Below are positions 34,379 to 44,201 of a stretch of 64,000 bases of DNA, piece by piece. The position numbers and the translations under genes were made by a program. The stretch is from Rhizobium sp. NZLR1 (GTDB lineage: Bacteria > Pseudomonadota > Alphaproteobacteria > Rhizobiales > Rhizobiaceae). The DNA lies in NCBI RefSeq assembly GCF_017357385.1, contig NZ_CP071632.1, forward strand, positions 935,501 to 999,500, read 5' to 3'. Position 1 is the first letter of the stretch, and every line of letters starts with the position of its first letter. The notes beneath the pieces were generated by a model that did no database searches, had not been told where the DNA came from, and saw only the letters and a program-made list of their open reading frames with translations.

Positions 34379-35536
34379 TTACAGCAGTGACAGTTGCACG
34401 CCGCTACCATCAGGCGGCACGAACAGGTCGTCGCGCAATGGCATGCCGCGTCGCGTCAGGCCGAAACGTCTTGCCGCCATTTCAAAGCGCCGGGCGATCT
34501 GCCAGGCATAGGGACCGGCGCCCTTCATACGTTTGCCGAATTCGGCATCATAATCCTTGCCGCCGCGCATCGAGCGCACCAGCGACATCACATGCCGGTA
34601 ACGATCGGGGTAGTGCTGCAGCAGCCAGTCGCGAAACAGCGGGCTGACCTCGAGCGGCAGCCTCAGGATGACATAACTCGCCTCGGCTGCGCCGGCAGCC
34701 TTGGCCGATTCGAGGATGCGTTCCAGCTCGTGATCGTTCAGCGCCGGGATCAGCGGGGCGGCCATCACAGCCGTCTGGATGCCTGCTTCCGACAGCGTGT
34801 GAATGGTCTCCAGCCGGCGCGGCGGCGTGGCGGCGCGAGGCTCCATCGTCCGGGCAAGCTTGCGGTCGAGCGTGGTCACGGAGATGCCGACGCGCACCAG
34901 GTTCTTCGCCGCCATATCCTGCAGAATATCGAGATCCCTCAGGATCATCGCCGACTTGGTGACGATCGATACCGGATGGTTCGCCTTGTTCAAGACCTCA
35001 AGAATGCCGCGCATGACGCGCCACTCCTTCTCGATCGGCTGATAGGGGTCGGTATTGGTGCCGATCGCGATCGCCCGCACCTTATAACCCGGCTTGGCGA
35101 GTTCCCGCTCCAGCAGTTTTGCCGCATCCGGCTTGGCAAAGAGCTTCGTCTCGAAATCGAGCCCCGCCGAGAGCCCCATATAGGCATGTGTCGGCCGGGC
35201 GAAACAATAGATGCAGCCATGTTCGCAGCCACGATAGGGATTAATCGAACGGTCGAAGGGAATATCCGGCGATTCGTTGCGGGTGATGGCCGTGCGGGGT
35301 TTCTCGATCTGCACGTCGGTCTTGAACGGCGGAAGCTCTTCCAGCGTCTGCCAGCCGTCATCGATGGTTTCCCGCTGCAGCGCCTCGAACCGCCCGGTCG
35401 GGTTCAGTCCCGCCCCACGCCCGCGCCGCCGATCGACCTCGATCCGCAGGCCGGAAGACACCATCATCGCATCGGCAATATCTGCTGTGTTGGCAGGCGC
35501 GAATGCGGCCTGCCCTGCCAGGGACTGCTCTCTCAT
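34379..35536 (-). CDS. PA0069-family radical SAM protein (SPL-like)
   Basis: A 385-residue radical SAM enzyme of unknown substrate, distantly related to spore photoproduct lyase. The cluster-binding motif is in RGCEHGCIYCFARPTH (CxxxCxxC, about residue 95). NPTGRF and the ITRNESPDIPFDRSINPYRG segment just before it are characteristic. The start at 35536 has GGGAGA upstream; the frame is open a further 29 codons. The gene is divergent from the glycosyltransferase gene at 35676. Confidence 0.87.
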   Translation of the reverse strand: MREQSLAGQAAFAPANTADIADAMMVSSGLRIEVDRRRGRGAGLNPTGRFEALQRETIDDGWQTLEELPPFKTDVQIEKPRTAITRNESPDIPFDRSINPYRGCEHGCIYCFARPTHAYMGLSAGLDFETKLFAKPDAAKLLERELAKPGYKVRAIAIGTNTDPYQPIEKEWRVMRGILEVLNKANHPVSIVTKSAMILRDLDILQDMAAKNLVRVGISVTTLDRKLARTMEPRAATPPRRLETIHTLSEAGIQTAVMAAPLIPALNDHELERILESAKAAGAAEASYVILRLPLEVSPLFRDWLLQHYPDRYRHVMSLVRSMRGGKDYDAEFGKRMKGAGPYAWQIARRFEMAARRFGLTRRGMPLRDDLFVPPDGSGVQLSLL

Positions 35537-35675
35537 CGGATTCTCCCGTGACGGAAAGCCATCGCTCCCGCCCGTTTTGATGATTAAATTCCTATCCGCA
35601 AAACAAGAACAATGCAAGAACAAAATGCGGAAAACGCCGCTGGCAAAATTTTGTGCGGCGCATTATGAATAGGCA

Positions 35676-36194
35676 ATGTTGACGGTTGTTCTCGAATGTC
35701 AGGATCAGGAATCTGAGCTGGCGCAGACCCTATCGGTATTGGTGGCAGGCGCGGTGGAGGGGCTCGTCAGCGATGTGGTCGTGCTTGATCACGGCTCGCG
35801 CGACGGCACCTCGCGGGTCGCCGACGCCGCCGGCTGCCGTTTTCATTCGCAGTGGGATATCAAGGACATCGTCCGCTCGGCCCGCGGCGAATGGCTGCTT
35901 TTCGTCGAGCCGGGCGCCAGACCCCAGGCCGGCTGGATCGACGAGATCGCCGAATATGTCGCGCTGAACAAGCTGCCGGCGCGTTTCACCGCCTCGCGCG
36001 GCTACCGGCGCCCGTTCCTCCGCCGCCTCGGCCGCGCCGTGCCGCCGCTGGAGCTTGGTTTGCTGATGCCGAAGAAACAGGCGCTCGCCGCTGCCCATAG
36101 CGGCATGCGCCTTGCTGAGTTCGCCAAGGGTCAGAAACCACGCAAGCTCGCGAGCGAACTGATTCCCTCCTGGGTCGCCAGAGCCGCGCGGTAA
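35676..36194 (+). CDS. Short GT2-like glycosyltransferase
   Basis: A 172-residue protein resembling the nucleotide-sugar binding half of family 2 glycosyltransferases. It starts with a beta strand (LTVVLECQDQESEL), and VVVLDHGSRDGTSRVAD corresponds to the V-D-x-G-S-x-D-x-T motif. WLLFVEPGARPQAGWIDEI fits the region that normally holds the DxD, here replaced by EPG. The absence of a DxD and the short length make catalysis uncertain. No neighbour suggests a polysaccharide pathway. Confidence 0.65.
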   Translation: MLTVVLECQDQESELAQTLSVLVAGAVEGLVSDVVVLDHGSRDGTSRVADAAGCRFHSQWDIKDIVRSARGEWLLFVEPGARPQAGWIDEIAEYVALNKLPARFTASRGYRRPFLRRLGRAVPPLELGLLMPKKQALAAAHSGMRLAEFAKGQKPRKLASELIPSWVARAAR

Positions 36195-36377
36195 TATTCG
36201 CGCTCCTCCCGTCATCGCGCAAAGATGGCGCCCAATGGAATTTTGCGCTATAATTCGTCGATGGCGCCGCCGAAGCGCCTCGCTTCGCAACGGATGGCCA
36301 TGGAATGCCGGTGGACGGCAGAACAGGTCAGCGAAAATCTCCTCTTCTGCCGGGGTCCCGGCGAAAGGAGGTGCGTC

Positions 36378-36692
36378 ATGGCACACGGTATGGTCTACGG
36401 CCTGCTGGCCGTCATATTGCCGACATTGATGATCGCGCATCCGCATTCGGCAGCATCGCAGACGATGCTCAGTTGCGCAGGCCGATCCGACGTCGTCAAT
36501 TTCCTTGACAGGAACTTCGCTGAAAAGCTGACGGCAGTCGGCCTGGTCAACCAGAACGCCGTTCTCGAGGTCTATGCCGCCGAAAGCGGAACCTGGACGC
36601 TCGTCGTCACGGATGTTCATGGCATCAGCTGCATCCTGCTGTCGGGTGATAGCTGGGAAACGATGCCCGCTTTGCCGGGCCTTGCCATATAG
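36378..36692 (+). CDS. Small exported protein of unknown function
   Basis: A 104-residue protein preceded by a near-perfect AAAGGAGGT site, which fixes the ATG at 36378 although the frame is open further upstream. A signal peptide (MVYGLLAVILPTLMIAHPHS, cleavage near AAS/Q) leads to a mature part with two cysteines (LSCAG, ISCILL) that may form a disulfide. The mature region (NAVLEVYAAESGTWTLVVTD) resembles small rhizobial periplasmic proteins, but I do not recognise a named domain. Confidence 0.7.
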   Translation: MAHGMVYGLLAVILPTLMIAHPHSAASQTMLSCAGRSDVVNFLDRNFAEKLTAVGLVNQNAVLEVYAAESGTWTLVVTDVHGISCILLSGDSWETMPALPGLAI

Positions 36693-36774
36693 CGAATTCA
36701 AAAGCGCGGCCCGCTTTAGTTGTTTTATGAATGTCGGTATCCCGGAACCGCGGCACACTCCCGGGCGACATGCA

Positions 36775-37326
36775 TTATTTCGCCGCGCCGCGTTTCAAAT
36801 GCTCGTCCAGACGCGGCATGATTTCGACGAAATTGCACGGCGCGCTGCGGTAGTCGAGCTGCCCTTTCAAAATGCCGTCCCAGGCATCCCGGCAGGCGCC
36901 GGGCGAGCCCGGCAGCGCGAAGATGAAGGTGGCGTTTGCAACGCCTGCCGTAGCGCGCGACTGGATCGTCGCCGTGCCGATCTTCTCATAGGAGATGTGG
37001 TGGAAGATGGCGGAAAAGCCGTCCATGCGCTTTTCGAACAAAGGTTCCAGCGCCTCAGGCGTCACATCGCGGCCGGTGAAGCCGGTGCCGCCGGTGGTGA
37101 TGACGACGTCGATCTCGTCCCGTTCGGTCCAGGCCTTCACCCGGGCTGCAATTTTCTCCCGATCGTCAGGCACGATCGCTCGGTCGACCAGCCTGTGGCC
37201 CGCCTCGGTAATTCGCTCCGCCAGCGTGTCGCCTGACTTGTCCGTCTCCGGAGTGCGCGTATCCGAAACTGTGAGAATCGCGATGCCGACGGCGATGAAG
37301 GGCCGCTTTTCTTCCAGACCAGCCAT
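36775..37326 (-). CDS. moaB: Molybdenum cofactor biosynthesis protein B
   Basis: A 183-residue MogA/MoaB-fold protein of molybdopterin biosynthesis that adenylylates molybdopterin. The motifs are AILTVSDTRTPETDKSGD (about 15-32), VITTGGTGFTGRDVTPEA (about 75-92) and IFALPGSPGACRDAWDGIL. The ATG at 37326 shares a base with the ispE stop (TGATG) and has GGAGG upstream; a GTG one codon earlier is also in frame. It is the last gene of a TPR-ispE-moaB unit; no other moa genes are nearby. Confidence 0.93.
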   Translation of the reverse strand: MAGLEEKRPFIAVGIAILTVSDTRTPETDKSGDTLAERITEAGHRLVDRAIVPDDREKIAARVKAWTERDEIDVVITTGGTGFTGRDVTPEALEPLFEKRMDGFSAIFHHISYEKIGTATIQSRATAGVANATFIFALPGSPGACRDAWDGILKGQLDYRSAPCNFVEIMPRLDEHLKRGAAK

Positions 37327-38222
37327 CACATGCCTCCTGAAACCGTTTCCGTTACCTGAAAATACCAGTCGGGCCGCTCGGCGTGAAGAGCTGCCGCCGC
37401 ATCTTGCGCGGCCGTCATGCTGGCAAAGATCCCGAAACAGGTGGCGCCGGAACCGGACATGCGAGCCAAAAGCGCGCCGCGCGCCTGCAGCATCGCCGAG
37501 ATTGCCGCAATCTCAGGCACGAGATCGCGCGCAGGCGGCTCCAGGTCGTTACGGGCAGCGCCAATCGCCGCGAGCCAGCCGGTAGCCCCACGAAGACCCG
37601 GAGCGAGGTTCAGAGCCGGATTGTTCTTTGTCGCCAGTCGGCGGAAAACCTTGGGCGTCGAGACACCCTTCAGCGGGTTGGCGAGCACCATGGCAAACGC
37701 GGGCAGATCCGGCACGGCTTCGATCTGTTCACCGATGCCGTGGGCAATCAGCGGCCGGCTCTCAAGGCACATCGGCACGTCGGCGCCGAGCTGCAGCGCC
37801 AAGGGCGCGAGCGTCTCCACGGGCAAGGTCGTCTCCCAGAGCCGCATCAGCCCGCGTAGCGTCGCGGCCGCATCGGCTGAGCCGCCGCCGATGCCGGAGG
37901 CGATCGGCAGGTTCTTTTCCAAGTGGATGTGAACGGGGAAGGCGAGGGGGCCGACCGCCGCGCGCAACAAATCACGCGCCCGCAGCACCAGATTGGCTTC
38001 GCCGTCGCCGGCAAGCGTCTCGCCGAAACGGCCCGACAGGGAGAACGCGTCGGCCGGCGCGCGCAAGAAGCTCAGCCGATCGCCGCAATCTGCGAAAGTG
38101 ACCAGCATATCGAGCAGATGATAACCATCTGCCCGCTGGCCCGTCACATGCAAAGCGAGGTTGATCTTCGCGCGAGCCTCTTCGGTGACACTGAAAGCGC
38201 CTGATATGCCCTCGTCAGGCAT
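37326..38222 (-). CDS. ispE: 4-diphosphocytidyl-2-C-methyl-D-erythritol kinase
   Basis: A GHMP kinase of the non-mevalonate isoprenoid pathway, 298 residues. EEARAKINLALHVTGQRADG at the N-terminus and the ATP loop PIASGIGGGSADAAATLRGL (about 95-115) are typical. RMSGSGATCFGIF near the C-terminus is GHMP motif 3. The Met at 38222 lies 10 bases after the stop of the TPR gene; a longer frame upstream overlaps that gene and is not used. It is coupled to moaB by overlapping stop and start. Confidence 0.95.
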   Translation of the reverse strand: MPDEGISGAFSVTEEARAKINLALHVTGQRADGYHLLDMLVTFADCGDRLSFLRAPADAFSLSGRFGETLAGDGEANLVLRARDLLRAAVGPLAFPVHIHLEKNLPIASGIGGGSADAAATLRGLMRLWETTLPVETLAPLALQLGADVPMCLESRPLIAHGIGEQIEAVPDLPAFAMVLANPLKGVSTPKVFRRLATKNNPALNLAPGLRGATGWLAAIGAARNDLEPPARDLVPEIAAISAMLQARGALLARMSGSGATCFGIFASMTAAQDAAAALHAERPDWYFQVTETVSGGM

Positions 38223-38232
38223 GTCTCGCCCG

Positions 38233-40065
38233 TCAGGATTTCTTGTCGACCGGCGGCGGGGTGACCGGTGCCGGATCCGGCTGCTTCTTGTCGGCCGCTT
38301 TGGCATCGTCGCTGGCGGCAGGCAGGCCGTTGGCGACCTTTTCCTTGATCTTCGGGACCTCGGCGGCTTCGGGTTCGGAGGCGAGCGCCCGGTTCCACTG
38401 ATAAACGGCTTCGAGCTTGCGGCCGACGCGCCAATAGGCATCGCCGAGATGGTCGTTGATCGTGGCGTCGCCGGCCTTGATCTGTGCTGCCCGTTCCAGT
38501 TCGTCGACGGCGTCGTCGAAGCGGTTGAGGCGGAAATAGGCCCAGCCGAGCGAATCGATGATGTAGCCATCGTCTGGGCGAAGGTCGACGGCCTTCTTGA
38601 TCATGCCGAGACCTTCGTCGAGGTTCCGGTTCATGTCGATCCAGGAGTAGCCGAGATAGTTCAGCACCTGCGGCTGGTCGGGATTGAGCTCCAGGGCCTT
38701 GCGGAAGTTCGGTTCCGCCTGGTCCCACTTCTTCAGCCGCTCATAGGCGATGCCGCGCTGGAAGAAGACGCTCCAGTTGGCACGGCCGGGAATCGGACCG
38801 ATCGCTTCGACGGCCTTGTCGTAATTGGCCGCCATCGCCTCGTAGTCCTTGGCGTCGGAGAGCACGCTGCCATAGGCGAGGTAGCTGCGGATATCCTTCG
38901 GGTCGGAGGCGATCAGCGCCTGCAGGTGCTTGCGCGCCTCGTCTACCTTGCCGCCCTGGGCAAGGGCGAGGCCGAGTTGCAGTTCGGAGATGCGCCGCAT
39001 CGGCGAATTCTCCGGCACCTTCTTGTAGAGCGCGATGGCGCGGTCCATCTGGTTCTGCTTCTCGGCGATGCCGCCGAGCAGCACCAGCGTATCGGCGCTG
39101 TTCGGGTCGAGCGCATTGGCGGTCTGCAGGTAAAGCGAGACGATATCCTCGGCGCCGTCGCGGTTCAGCGCGCCGCCGACCGAAAACAGCACGCCGGCGG
39201 CCCCTTCTTCGGCCGTCTTGACCTGCTGTTCCTGCTTTTCGTCTTTTTCGATACTGGCGCGCAGCGCGTTCAACGGCGCATAGTTCGGCAGCAGATTGTC
39301 GCCGACGGAGACGGCGTCGAGCGCCTTCTGCTTATTGCCTTGTATTGCCTCGAGGCGTGCAAGTGCCATCACTGCGCGCATGAAGGTGTCGGGCGCCGTC
39401 GCACCTCCCTCCTTGTCGAGCACGGCATCGTTCAGATGCTTTCGGGCGGATTTCACGTCGCCGGTGGTGATGGCGATCGCGCCTGCATTATAATTCTGGA
39501 AGATGCCGACCCAGTCCGGCCCCTTCATCTTCTCGACCATGACGAGCGCTTCCTTGCCGCGGCCGGCGCCGACGCGAGCCCAGGCGAGCAGCAGGTCGTT
39601 CATCATCCGATCGAGATCGTTCGGCCCGTTATATTTGAGGATGGTCTCGGCGGTCTTGTAGTCATCACGGCGCACGGCATCCATACCGCGCACGATCGTG
39701 GTAATGCGCTCGACGGACGGATCGCCCTTCAGGTCGTTGGCATATTTGACGCCGTCCTTGATGTCGCCATTGAGCAGTAGCGAGATCATCAGCCGCTGGC
39801 GGATCTCGGGATTGCCGGGCTCGATCTGCAGCGCCTTCTTGTAGAGTTCGATCGCCGTTTCATAGTCATGGTCGACATCGGCCGTGCGCGCCGCGAGGAA
39901 GGCGCCGGAGAAAGTGGTAACGCTATCGGCATCGAAGCTGTCGGTTGTTCCGGCTTCACTCGCCTTGGCCGCATCCTCGGCGTTGACACCGCCGACGCCG
40001 CCCAGCGAAAGGACAGCGGCAAGCGCTGCGCTCGTAAGAAGACGGATGGCAATTCTCTGCCGCAT
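38233..40065 (-). CDS. Exported tetratricopeptide repeat protein
   Basis: A 610-residue protein with a signal peptide (RLLTSAALAAVLSLGGVGG, cleavage near VNA/E) and then about ten TPR-like helical pairs across the protein. Examples are YETAIELYKKALQIEPGNPE (about 70-90), WDQAEPNFRKALELNPDQPQ (about 445-465) and FDDAVDELERAAQIKAGDA. The C-terminus is Lys/Pro-rich. TPR scaffolds of this type sit in the periplasm or at the outer membrane; the partner is unknown. It is first in a likely operon with ispE and moaB, though no functional link is evident. Confidence 0.87.
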   Translation of the reverse strand: MRQRIAIRLLTSAALAAVLSLGGVGGVNAEDAAKASEAGTTDSFDADSVTTFSGAFLAARTADVDHDYETAIELYKKALQIEPGNPEIRQRLMISLLLNGDIKDGVKYANDLKGDPSVERITTIVRGMDAVRRDDYKTAETILKYNGPNDLDRMMNDLLLAWARVGAGRGKEALVMVEKMKGPDWVGIFQNYNAGAIAITTGDVKSARKHLNDAVLDKEGGATAPDTFMRAVMALARLEAIQGNKQKALDAVSVGDNLLPNYAPLNALRASIEKDEKQEQQVKTAEEGAAGVLFSVGGALNRDGAEDIVSLYLQTANALDPNSADTLVLLGGIAEKQNQMDRAIALYKKVPENSPMRRISELQLGLALAQGGKVDEARKHLQALIASDPKDIRSYLAYGSVLSDAKDYEAMAANYDKAVEAIGPIPGRANWSVFFQRGIAYERLKKWDQAEPNFRKALELNPDQPQVLNYLGYSWIDMNRNLDEGLGMIKKAVDLRPDDGYIIDSLGWAYFRLNRFDDAVDELERAAQIKAGDATINDHLGDAYWRVGRKLEAVYQWNRALASEPEAAEVPKIKEKVANGLPAASDDAKAADKKQPDPAPVTPPPVDKKS

Positions 40066-40197
40066 TAGGAAACCTTTCTTCGACAGCGTCCCGACACTGG
40101 TGCCGGTCGCAAACCAGTTGCGCTCACTGATTCATAACAGGATGGCTTTTTTGAAGCGGCGCTGCAAGAAAATCAGCCCGCAATCGAGCATGTGTGA

Positions 40198-41214
40198 TCA
40201 GTTGACACGCTCGATGCAGAAATCGATCACTTCCATCAGGGCGGATTTCCATACCGTATCGGGCAGGGGCGCAAGCGCGTCCCTTGCGATCGTGCCGTAA
40301 TGGATCGCGCGGCCGATCGTGTCGGCGAGCGTGCCGTATTTGGTGATCAGCCCGAGCGCTTTTTCGAGGTTCGCGTCGGTGCTGTTGCCGGCTTCGATCG
40401 CATCGCGCCAGAAGGCGCGCTCGTCCTCGGTACCGCGGCGATAGGCGAGAATGACCGGCAGGGTGATCTTGCCCTCGCGGAAATCGTCGCCGACATTCTT
40501 GCCGAGATCGGCCGCCTTGCCGCCATAGTCGAGCGCGTCGTCGACGAGCTGGAAGGCAAGCCCCAGATTCATCCCATAGGATTTCAATGCATTGCGACCG
40601 GAGCGACCGGCCTCGGCGACGATCGGCCCGACTTCGGCGGCAGCGGCAAAGAGGGCGGCCGTCTTCGCGCGGATGACAGAGAGATAATCGTCCTCCGTCG
40701 TCTCCATGTTCTTGGCGACGGAAAGCTGCAGCACCTCGCCTTCGGCGATCACGCAGGCAGCGGAAGACAAGACGTCGAGCGCATCGAGCGAGCCGACATC
40801 GACCATCATGCGGAAGGCCTGGCCGAGCAGGAAGTCGCCGACCAGCACACTTGCCTGGTTGCCCCAGATCATCCGCGCTGTCGATTTGCCGCGGCGCAGA
40901 TCGCTTTCGTCGACGACATCGTCATGCAGCAGCGTCGCCGTGTGCATGAACTCGACTGACGTGGCGAGCTTGACATGGTTTTCGCCCCTGTAGTCGAACA
41001 GCGAGGCGGACGCCAGCGTCAGCATCGGCCGCAACCGCTTGCCGCCGGACGAGATCAGATGGTTCGCCACTTCGGGGATCATCTGCACATCGGAGCCGGC
41101 CTTGGACAGAATGAGCTGGTTCACCCGCTCCATGTCCGCCCTGGTGAGATCGACCAATGGCTTGATGGATGCCAGTTTGTTTTTGCTTTCTTCAAGCGGT
41201 ATGACCACGCCCAA
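40198..41214 (-). CDS. ispB: Polyprenyl (octaprenyl/decaprenyl) diphosphate synthase
   Basis: A trans-prenyltransferase that makes the ubiquinone side chain; 338 residues. The first Asp-rich motif is LLHDDVVDESDLRRG (about 95), and the second is FQLVDDALDYGGK (about 225). GGKRLRPML near residue 60 binds isopentenyl diphosphate. The start is probably TTG at 41214, giving GVVIPLEESKN; a GTG two codons later is the alternative. Rhizobia make ubiquinone-10, so a decaprenyl product is likely. It is divergent from a DUF2007 gene. Confidence 0.93.
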   Translation of the reverse strand: MGVVIPLEESKNKLASIKPLVDLTRADMERVNQLILSKAGSDVQMIPEVANHLISSGGKRLRPMLTLASASLFDYRGENHVKLATSVEFMHTATLLHDDVVDESDLRRGKSTARMIWGNQASVLVGDFLLGQAFRMMVDVGSLDALDVLSSAACVIAEGEVLQLSVAKNMETTEDDYLSVIRAKTAALFAAAAEVGPIVAEAGRSGRNALKSYGMNLGLAFQLVDDALDYGGKAADLGKNVGDDFREGKITLPVILAYRRGTEDERAFWRDAIEAGNSTDANLEKALGLITKYGTLADTIGRAIHYGTIARDALAPLPDTVWKSALMEVIDFCIERVN

Positions 41215-41322
41215 CGACCCGGACTCCTGTTCATTCTTTGCATCTGACAATAGAAAGGGGCGATGGACGCGGCAAGGGGTGAATTGTCGCGCAAGACGAA
41301 ATTGGAAGGAAAACGACGGCAA

Positions 41323-41550
41323 ATGCATGAACTTATCCGCGCCAACGACCCCGTTCTGCTCTCCTTTGCCGAGAGTTTGATGAAGGATGCCGGAATTCAC
41401 TGCTTCATCGCCGATCAGGGCATGAGCGTCCTGGAAGGCTCGCTCGGCATGCTGCCGCGCCGCCTGCTGGTGGATGAAGAGATGGCCGATCAGGCGCGCC
41501 GCATCCTGACCGACGCCGGCCTCGGCGGCGAATTGCGCGACAGGAAGTGA
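41323..41550 (+). CDS. DUF2007 small protein
   Basis: A 75-residue protein (HELIRANDPVLLSFAESLMK) matching the DUF2007 family, thought to be a putative signal-transducing domain. GMSVLEGSLGMLPRRLLVDE is its characteristic centre. The Met at 41323 is chosen over an upstream ATG at 41263 because the family starts here. The methyltransferase gene follows 7 bases after the stop, implying one transcript. Confidence 0.78.
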   Translation: MHELIRANDPVLLSFAESLMKDAGIHCFIADQGMSVLEGSLGMLPRRLLVDEEMADQARRILTDAGLGGELRDRK

Positions 41551-41557
41551 GCGCCCG

Positions 41558-42334
41558 ATGACCGGGGAGCCTGCCGAAACCATCGATGCCTTTCATCGCG
41601 GCGCCTTCCATCTGGTGCAGCCGAAGGGCAGGGGCCATCGCGCCGGCATGGATGCGATGCTGCTTGGCGCCCTCGTCGCTGACGATCGGCCGGTCAGGGT
41701 CGCCGATCTCGGCGCCGGCGCTGGTGCTGCCGGCCTTGCCGTCGCCTCGCGCCTTGCCGATGCGGACGTGGTGCTTTTCGAGCGTTCGGCCGAGATGGCC
41801 GATTATGCCCGCCGCAGCATCCTTCTGCCCGAAAATGCCCATTTCGCCGCCCGCGTCAGCGTCGTCGAAGCCGATGTGACGCTGACTGCCAAGGCGCGCA
41901 ACGATGCCGGTCTCATCGACGAGAGTTTCCACCACGTCATCATGAACCCGCCCTTCAACCACGCCGGCGACCGGCGCACGCCGGATGCGCTGAAGGCCGA
42001 AGCCCATGCGATGACCGACGGCCTGTTTGAAAGCTGGATCCGCACGGCTGGCGCCATCATGATCTCGGGCGGGCAATTGTCGCTGATCGCAAGGCCGCAA
42101 TCGATCGCCGAGATCGTTATCGCCTGTGGCCGGCGTTTTGGCGGCATCGAGATCACTACCATTCATCCGCGCCAGGGTGAAAACGCCGTCCGTATCCTGA
42201 TGACGGCGATCAAGGGATCGCGGGCTCGACTGTCGCTGCGCGCGCCTCTGATCATGCACGAAGAAGGCAGCCATAAGTTCTCCCCTCTCGTCGATGATTT
42301 CAACAATGGCCGGGCGGCCTATGCCAGGCTTTGA
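41558..42334 (+). CDS. TrmN6-like SAM-dependent methyltransferase
   Basis: A 258-residue class I methyltransferase. The SAM loop is VADLGAGAGAAGLAVA (about residue 48). The N6-adenine/Gln methylase motif HVIMNPPFNHAGDRRTP (about 128) and HAMTDGLFESWIRTA place it near E. coli YfiC/TrmN6, which modifies A37 of tRNA-Val. It starts 7 bases after the DUF2007 gene. RNA substrate specificity is inferred from family resemblance only; a protein Gln methylase is less likely given the overall layout. Confidence 0.85.
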   Translation: MTGEPAETIDAFHRGAFHLVQPKGRGHRAGMDAMLLGALVADDRPVRVADLGAGAGAAGLAVASRLADADVVLFERSAEMADYARRSILLPENAHFAARVSVVEADVTLTAKARNDAGLIDESFHHVIMNPPFNHAGDRRTPDALKAEAHAMTDGLFESWIRTAGAIMISGGQLSLIARPQSIAEIVIACGRRFGGIEITTIHPRQGENAVRILMTAIKGSRARLSLRAPLIMHEEGSHKFSPLVDDFNNGRAAYARL

Positions 42335-42375
42335 AAGCGCGTGCATCGAAGCTGTTCATTGGCGAGGGATGATTT

Positions 42376-42642
42376 GTGACAATATCCGACCCGCGGAAGC
42401 GCCTGCTCGATCTTCTGCGCATCGTTGCTGCCTATAATGACAAAGGATATCAGTGGATCCCGCATGACGCTGCACAGGTGGCGCTTTACCGACATCGGGT
42501 CCAAAGCGAGATCCTGCAGCTAACGACTGAGATCGGCGAGCAAGCCTTCAGCGCCGATCTGCTTGACATGTTGAAATCCGGCGTGGCCGTCCGAGACGAC
42601 AGCGGCGATGCCCATCTCCTGGCCAAATCGGAACTCTCCTGA
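42376..42642 (+). CDS. Small protein of unknown function
   Basis: An 88-residue frame with a GTG start 41 bases after the methyltransferase gene and ending before a bidirectional terminator. The predicted protein is mostly helical (RKRLLDLLRIVAAYNDKGYQ, VQSEILQLTTEIGEQAFSAD) and cytoplasmic, with no recognised domain. The support is its position in the run, helix-friendly composition and a following terminator; no strong Shine-Dalgarno is visible. Confidence 0.5.
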   Translation: MTISDPRKRLLDLLRIVAAYNDKGYQWIPHDAAQVALYRHRVQSEILQLTTEIGEQAFSADLLDMLKSGVAVRDDSGDAHLLAKSELS

Positions 42643-42709
42643 ATGGTCGGAAAACCGCAGTTAGAGACCTGGTGGATCCAAATCGATCGATGAATGGCGG
42701 ACAAATCAA

Positions 42710-42745
42710 AGCGCGGCGCATCAACCAAGGTCGATGCGCCGCGCT
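42710..42745. terminator. Bidirectional terminator
   Basis: Perfect 13-bp arms AGCGCGGCGCATC (42710-42722) and GATGCGCCGCGCT (42733-42745) lie between convergent genes. T-rich tails occur on both sides (GTCGTTTCTT on the plus strand, TTTGATTTG on the minus strand). Confidence 0.75.
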
Positions 42746-42794
42746 GTCGTTTCTTAGTCCCGGACCGCCGCACGCAGCCGGCGCCGCACTTTCG

Positions 42795-44135
42795 TTAGCC
42801 GGTGACGAAGTCGAAGAGCAGCTTGACGTTGAGGCCGGCGATGACGACTGCGATCAGATAGGCGATGCCGCTCAGCCAGCGCGGCGCGACGAGTTCGCCC
42901 ATCTTGGCCTTGCTGGCGGTGAACATGACAAGCGGGAAGACGGCGAAGGAAAGCTGCAGGCTGAGCACCACTTGAGTGAGGATCAAAAGCTCCGCCGTGC
43001 CCTGGTCGCCATACCAGATGGTGACGATCGCCGCCGGCACGATGGCGATGGCGCGGGTGATCAGCCGGCGCACCCAAGGTTTCAGCCTGATCTTCAGGAA
43101 GCCTTCCATGACGATCTGGCCGGCAAGTGTTGCCGTCACCGTCGAGTTGAGGCCGCAGCATAAGAGCGCGATGCCGAACAGCGTCGGCGCGATGGCGAGA
43201 CCGAGCAGCGGCGACAGCAGCGAATAGGCGTCGCCGAGTTCGACGACATCGGTCTTCCCATGCGCATTGAAGGCGGCAGCCGCGAGAATCAGGATCGAGG
43301 CGTTGACCAGCAGGGCGAAGCACAGGGCCACCGTCGAGTCGATCGTCGCAAAGGTCAGCGCCTCCTTCTTCTCGGGAACCGTATGGCCATAGGCCCGTGT
43401 CTGGACGATGCCGGAGTGGAGGTAGAGATTGTGCGGCATGACGGTCGCGCCGAGAATACCGAGCGCCAGATAGAGCATCTCCGGATTGGTGACGATCTCC
43501 GTCGTCGGGAAGAAGCCGGTGACGACGGCGCCCCATTGCGGGTCGGCAAGCAGGATCTGCACGCCGAAGCAGACCGCGATGACGCCGAGCAGCGCAATGA
43601 TGAAGGCTTCCACCCAGCGGAAACCAAGCTTCTGCAGGAAGAGGATGACGAAGACGTCGAGCGCGGTGATCAGCACACCAAGTTCGAGCGGGATGCCCAT
43701 CAGCAGGTTGAGGCCGATCGCCGTGCCGATCACCTCGGCGATATCGGTGGCGATGATGGCGATTTCCGCAAAGGCCCACAGCGGTATCGAGACATATTTC
43801 GGAAAGGCGTCGCGGCAGGCCTGCGCGAGGTCACGGCCGGAGGCGATCGCCAGACGTGCGCAGAGCGATTGCAACACGATCGCCATCAGGTTGGAAAGCA
43901 GCGCGACGGTGAGCAGCGCATAGCCGAATTTCGAGCCGCCGGCGAGCGAGGTCGCCCAATTGCCGGGATCCATGTAACCGACGGCGACCATGTAGCCCGG
44001 TCCGGCGAAGGCGGCCGCCCGCCGCCATCTCGAGCTGTGACGCCCGGTTCCGACGGTGCGGTAGACATCCGATAGCGACGCCTCGCCGCGTTCGTGCCGC
44101 CAGCCGCTTCTTGCATTCGGATTCAGGGCATCCAT
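42795..44135 (-). CDS. mntH: Nramp-family manganese transporter
   Basis: A 446-residue proton-coupled Mn2+ importer with eleven membrane helices. The first helix has the metal-binding DPGNWATSL motif (about residue 57). The [15 protein letters not shown] segment near residue 240 contains the second signature (Met-Pro-His-Asn). A basic N-terminal tail of about 35 residues precedes helix 1. A palindrome resembling a manganese-responsive (Mur) site lies 52 bases upstream, so repression by Mn-loaded Mur/Fur is likely. It is divergent from the S49 peptidase gene. Confidence 0.95.
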   Translation of the reverse strand: MDALNPNARSGWRHERGEASLSDVYRTVGTGRHSSRWRRAAAFAGPGYMVAVGYMDPGNWATSLAGGSKFGYALLTVALLSNLMAIVLQSLCARLAIASGRDLAQACRDAFPKYVSIPLWAFAEIAIIATDIAEVIGTAIGLNLLMGIPLELGVLITALDVFVILFLQKLGFRWVEAFIIALLGVIAVCFGVQILLADPQWGAVVTGFFPTTEIVTNPEMLYLALGILGATVMPHNLYLHSGIVQTRAYGHTVPEKKEALTFATIDSTVALCFALLVNASILILAAAAFNAHGKTDVVELGDAYSLLSPLLGLAIAPTLFGIALLCCGLNSTVTATLAGQIVMEGFLKIRLKPWVRRLITRAIAIVPAAIVTIWYGDQGTAELLILTQVVLSLQLSFAVFPLVMFTASKAKMGELVAPRWLSGIAYLIAVVIAGLNVKLLFDFVTG

Positions 44136-44186
44136 GCGATTTCCACCTGTTTATCGTGTCTGCACTATGACGAATTAGAATGATAA

Positions 44187-44201
44187 TGCAAGTCATTCGC
44201 A
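44187..44201. promoter_or_regulatory. Putative manganese-responsive (Mur) operator of mntH
   Basis: TGCAAGTCATTCGCA, an imperfect TGC-A...T-GCA inverted repeat, lies 52 bp before the mntH start in an AT-rich promoter. It resembles the manganese-responsive sequences bound by Mur in Rhizobium. The likeness is by eye. Confidence 0.55.
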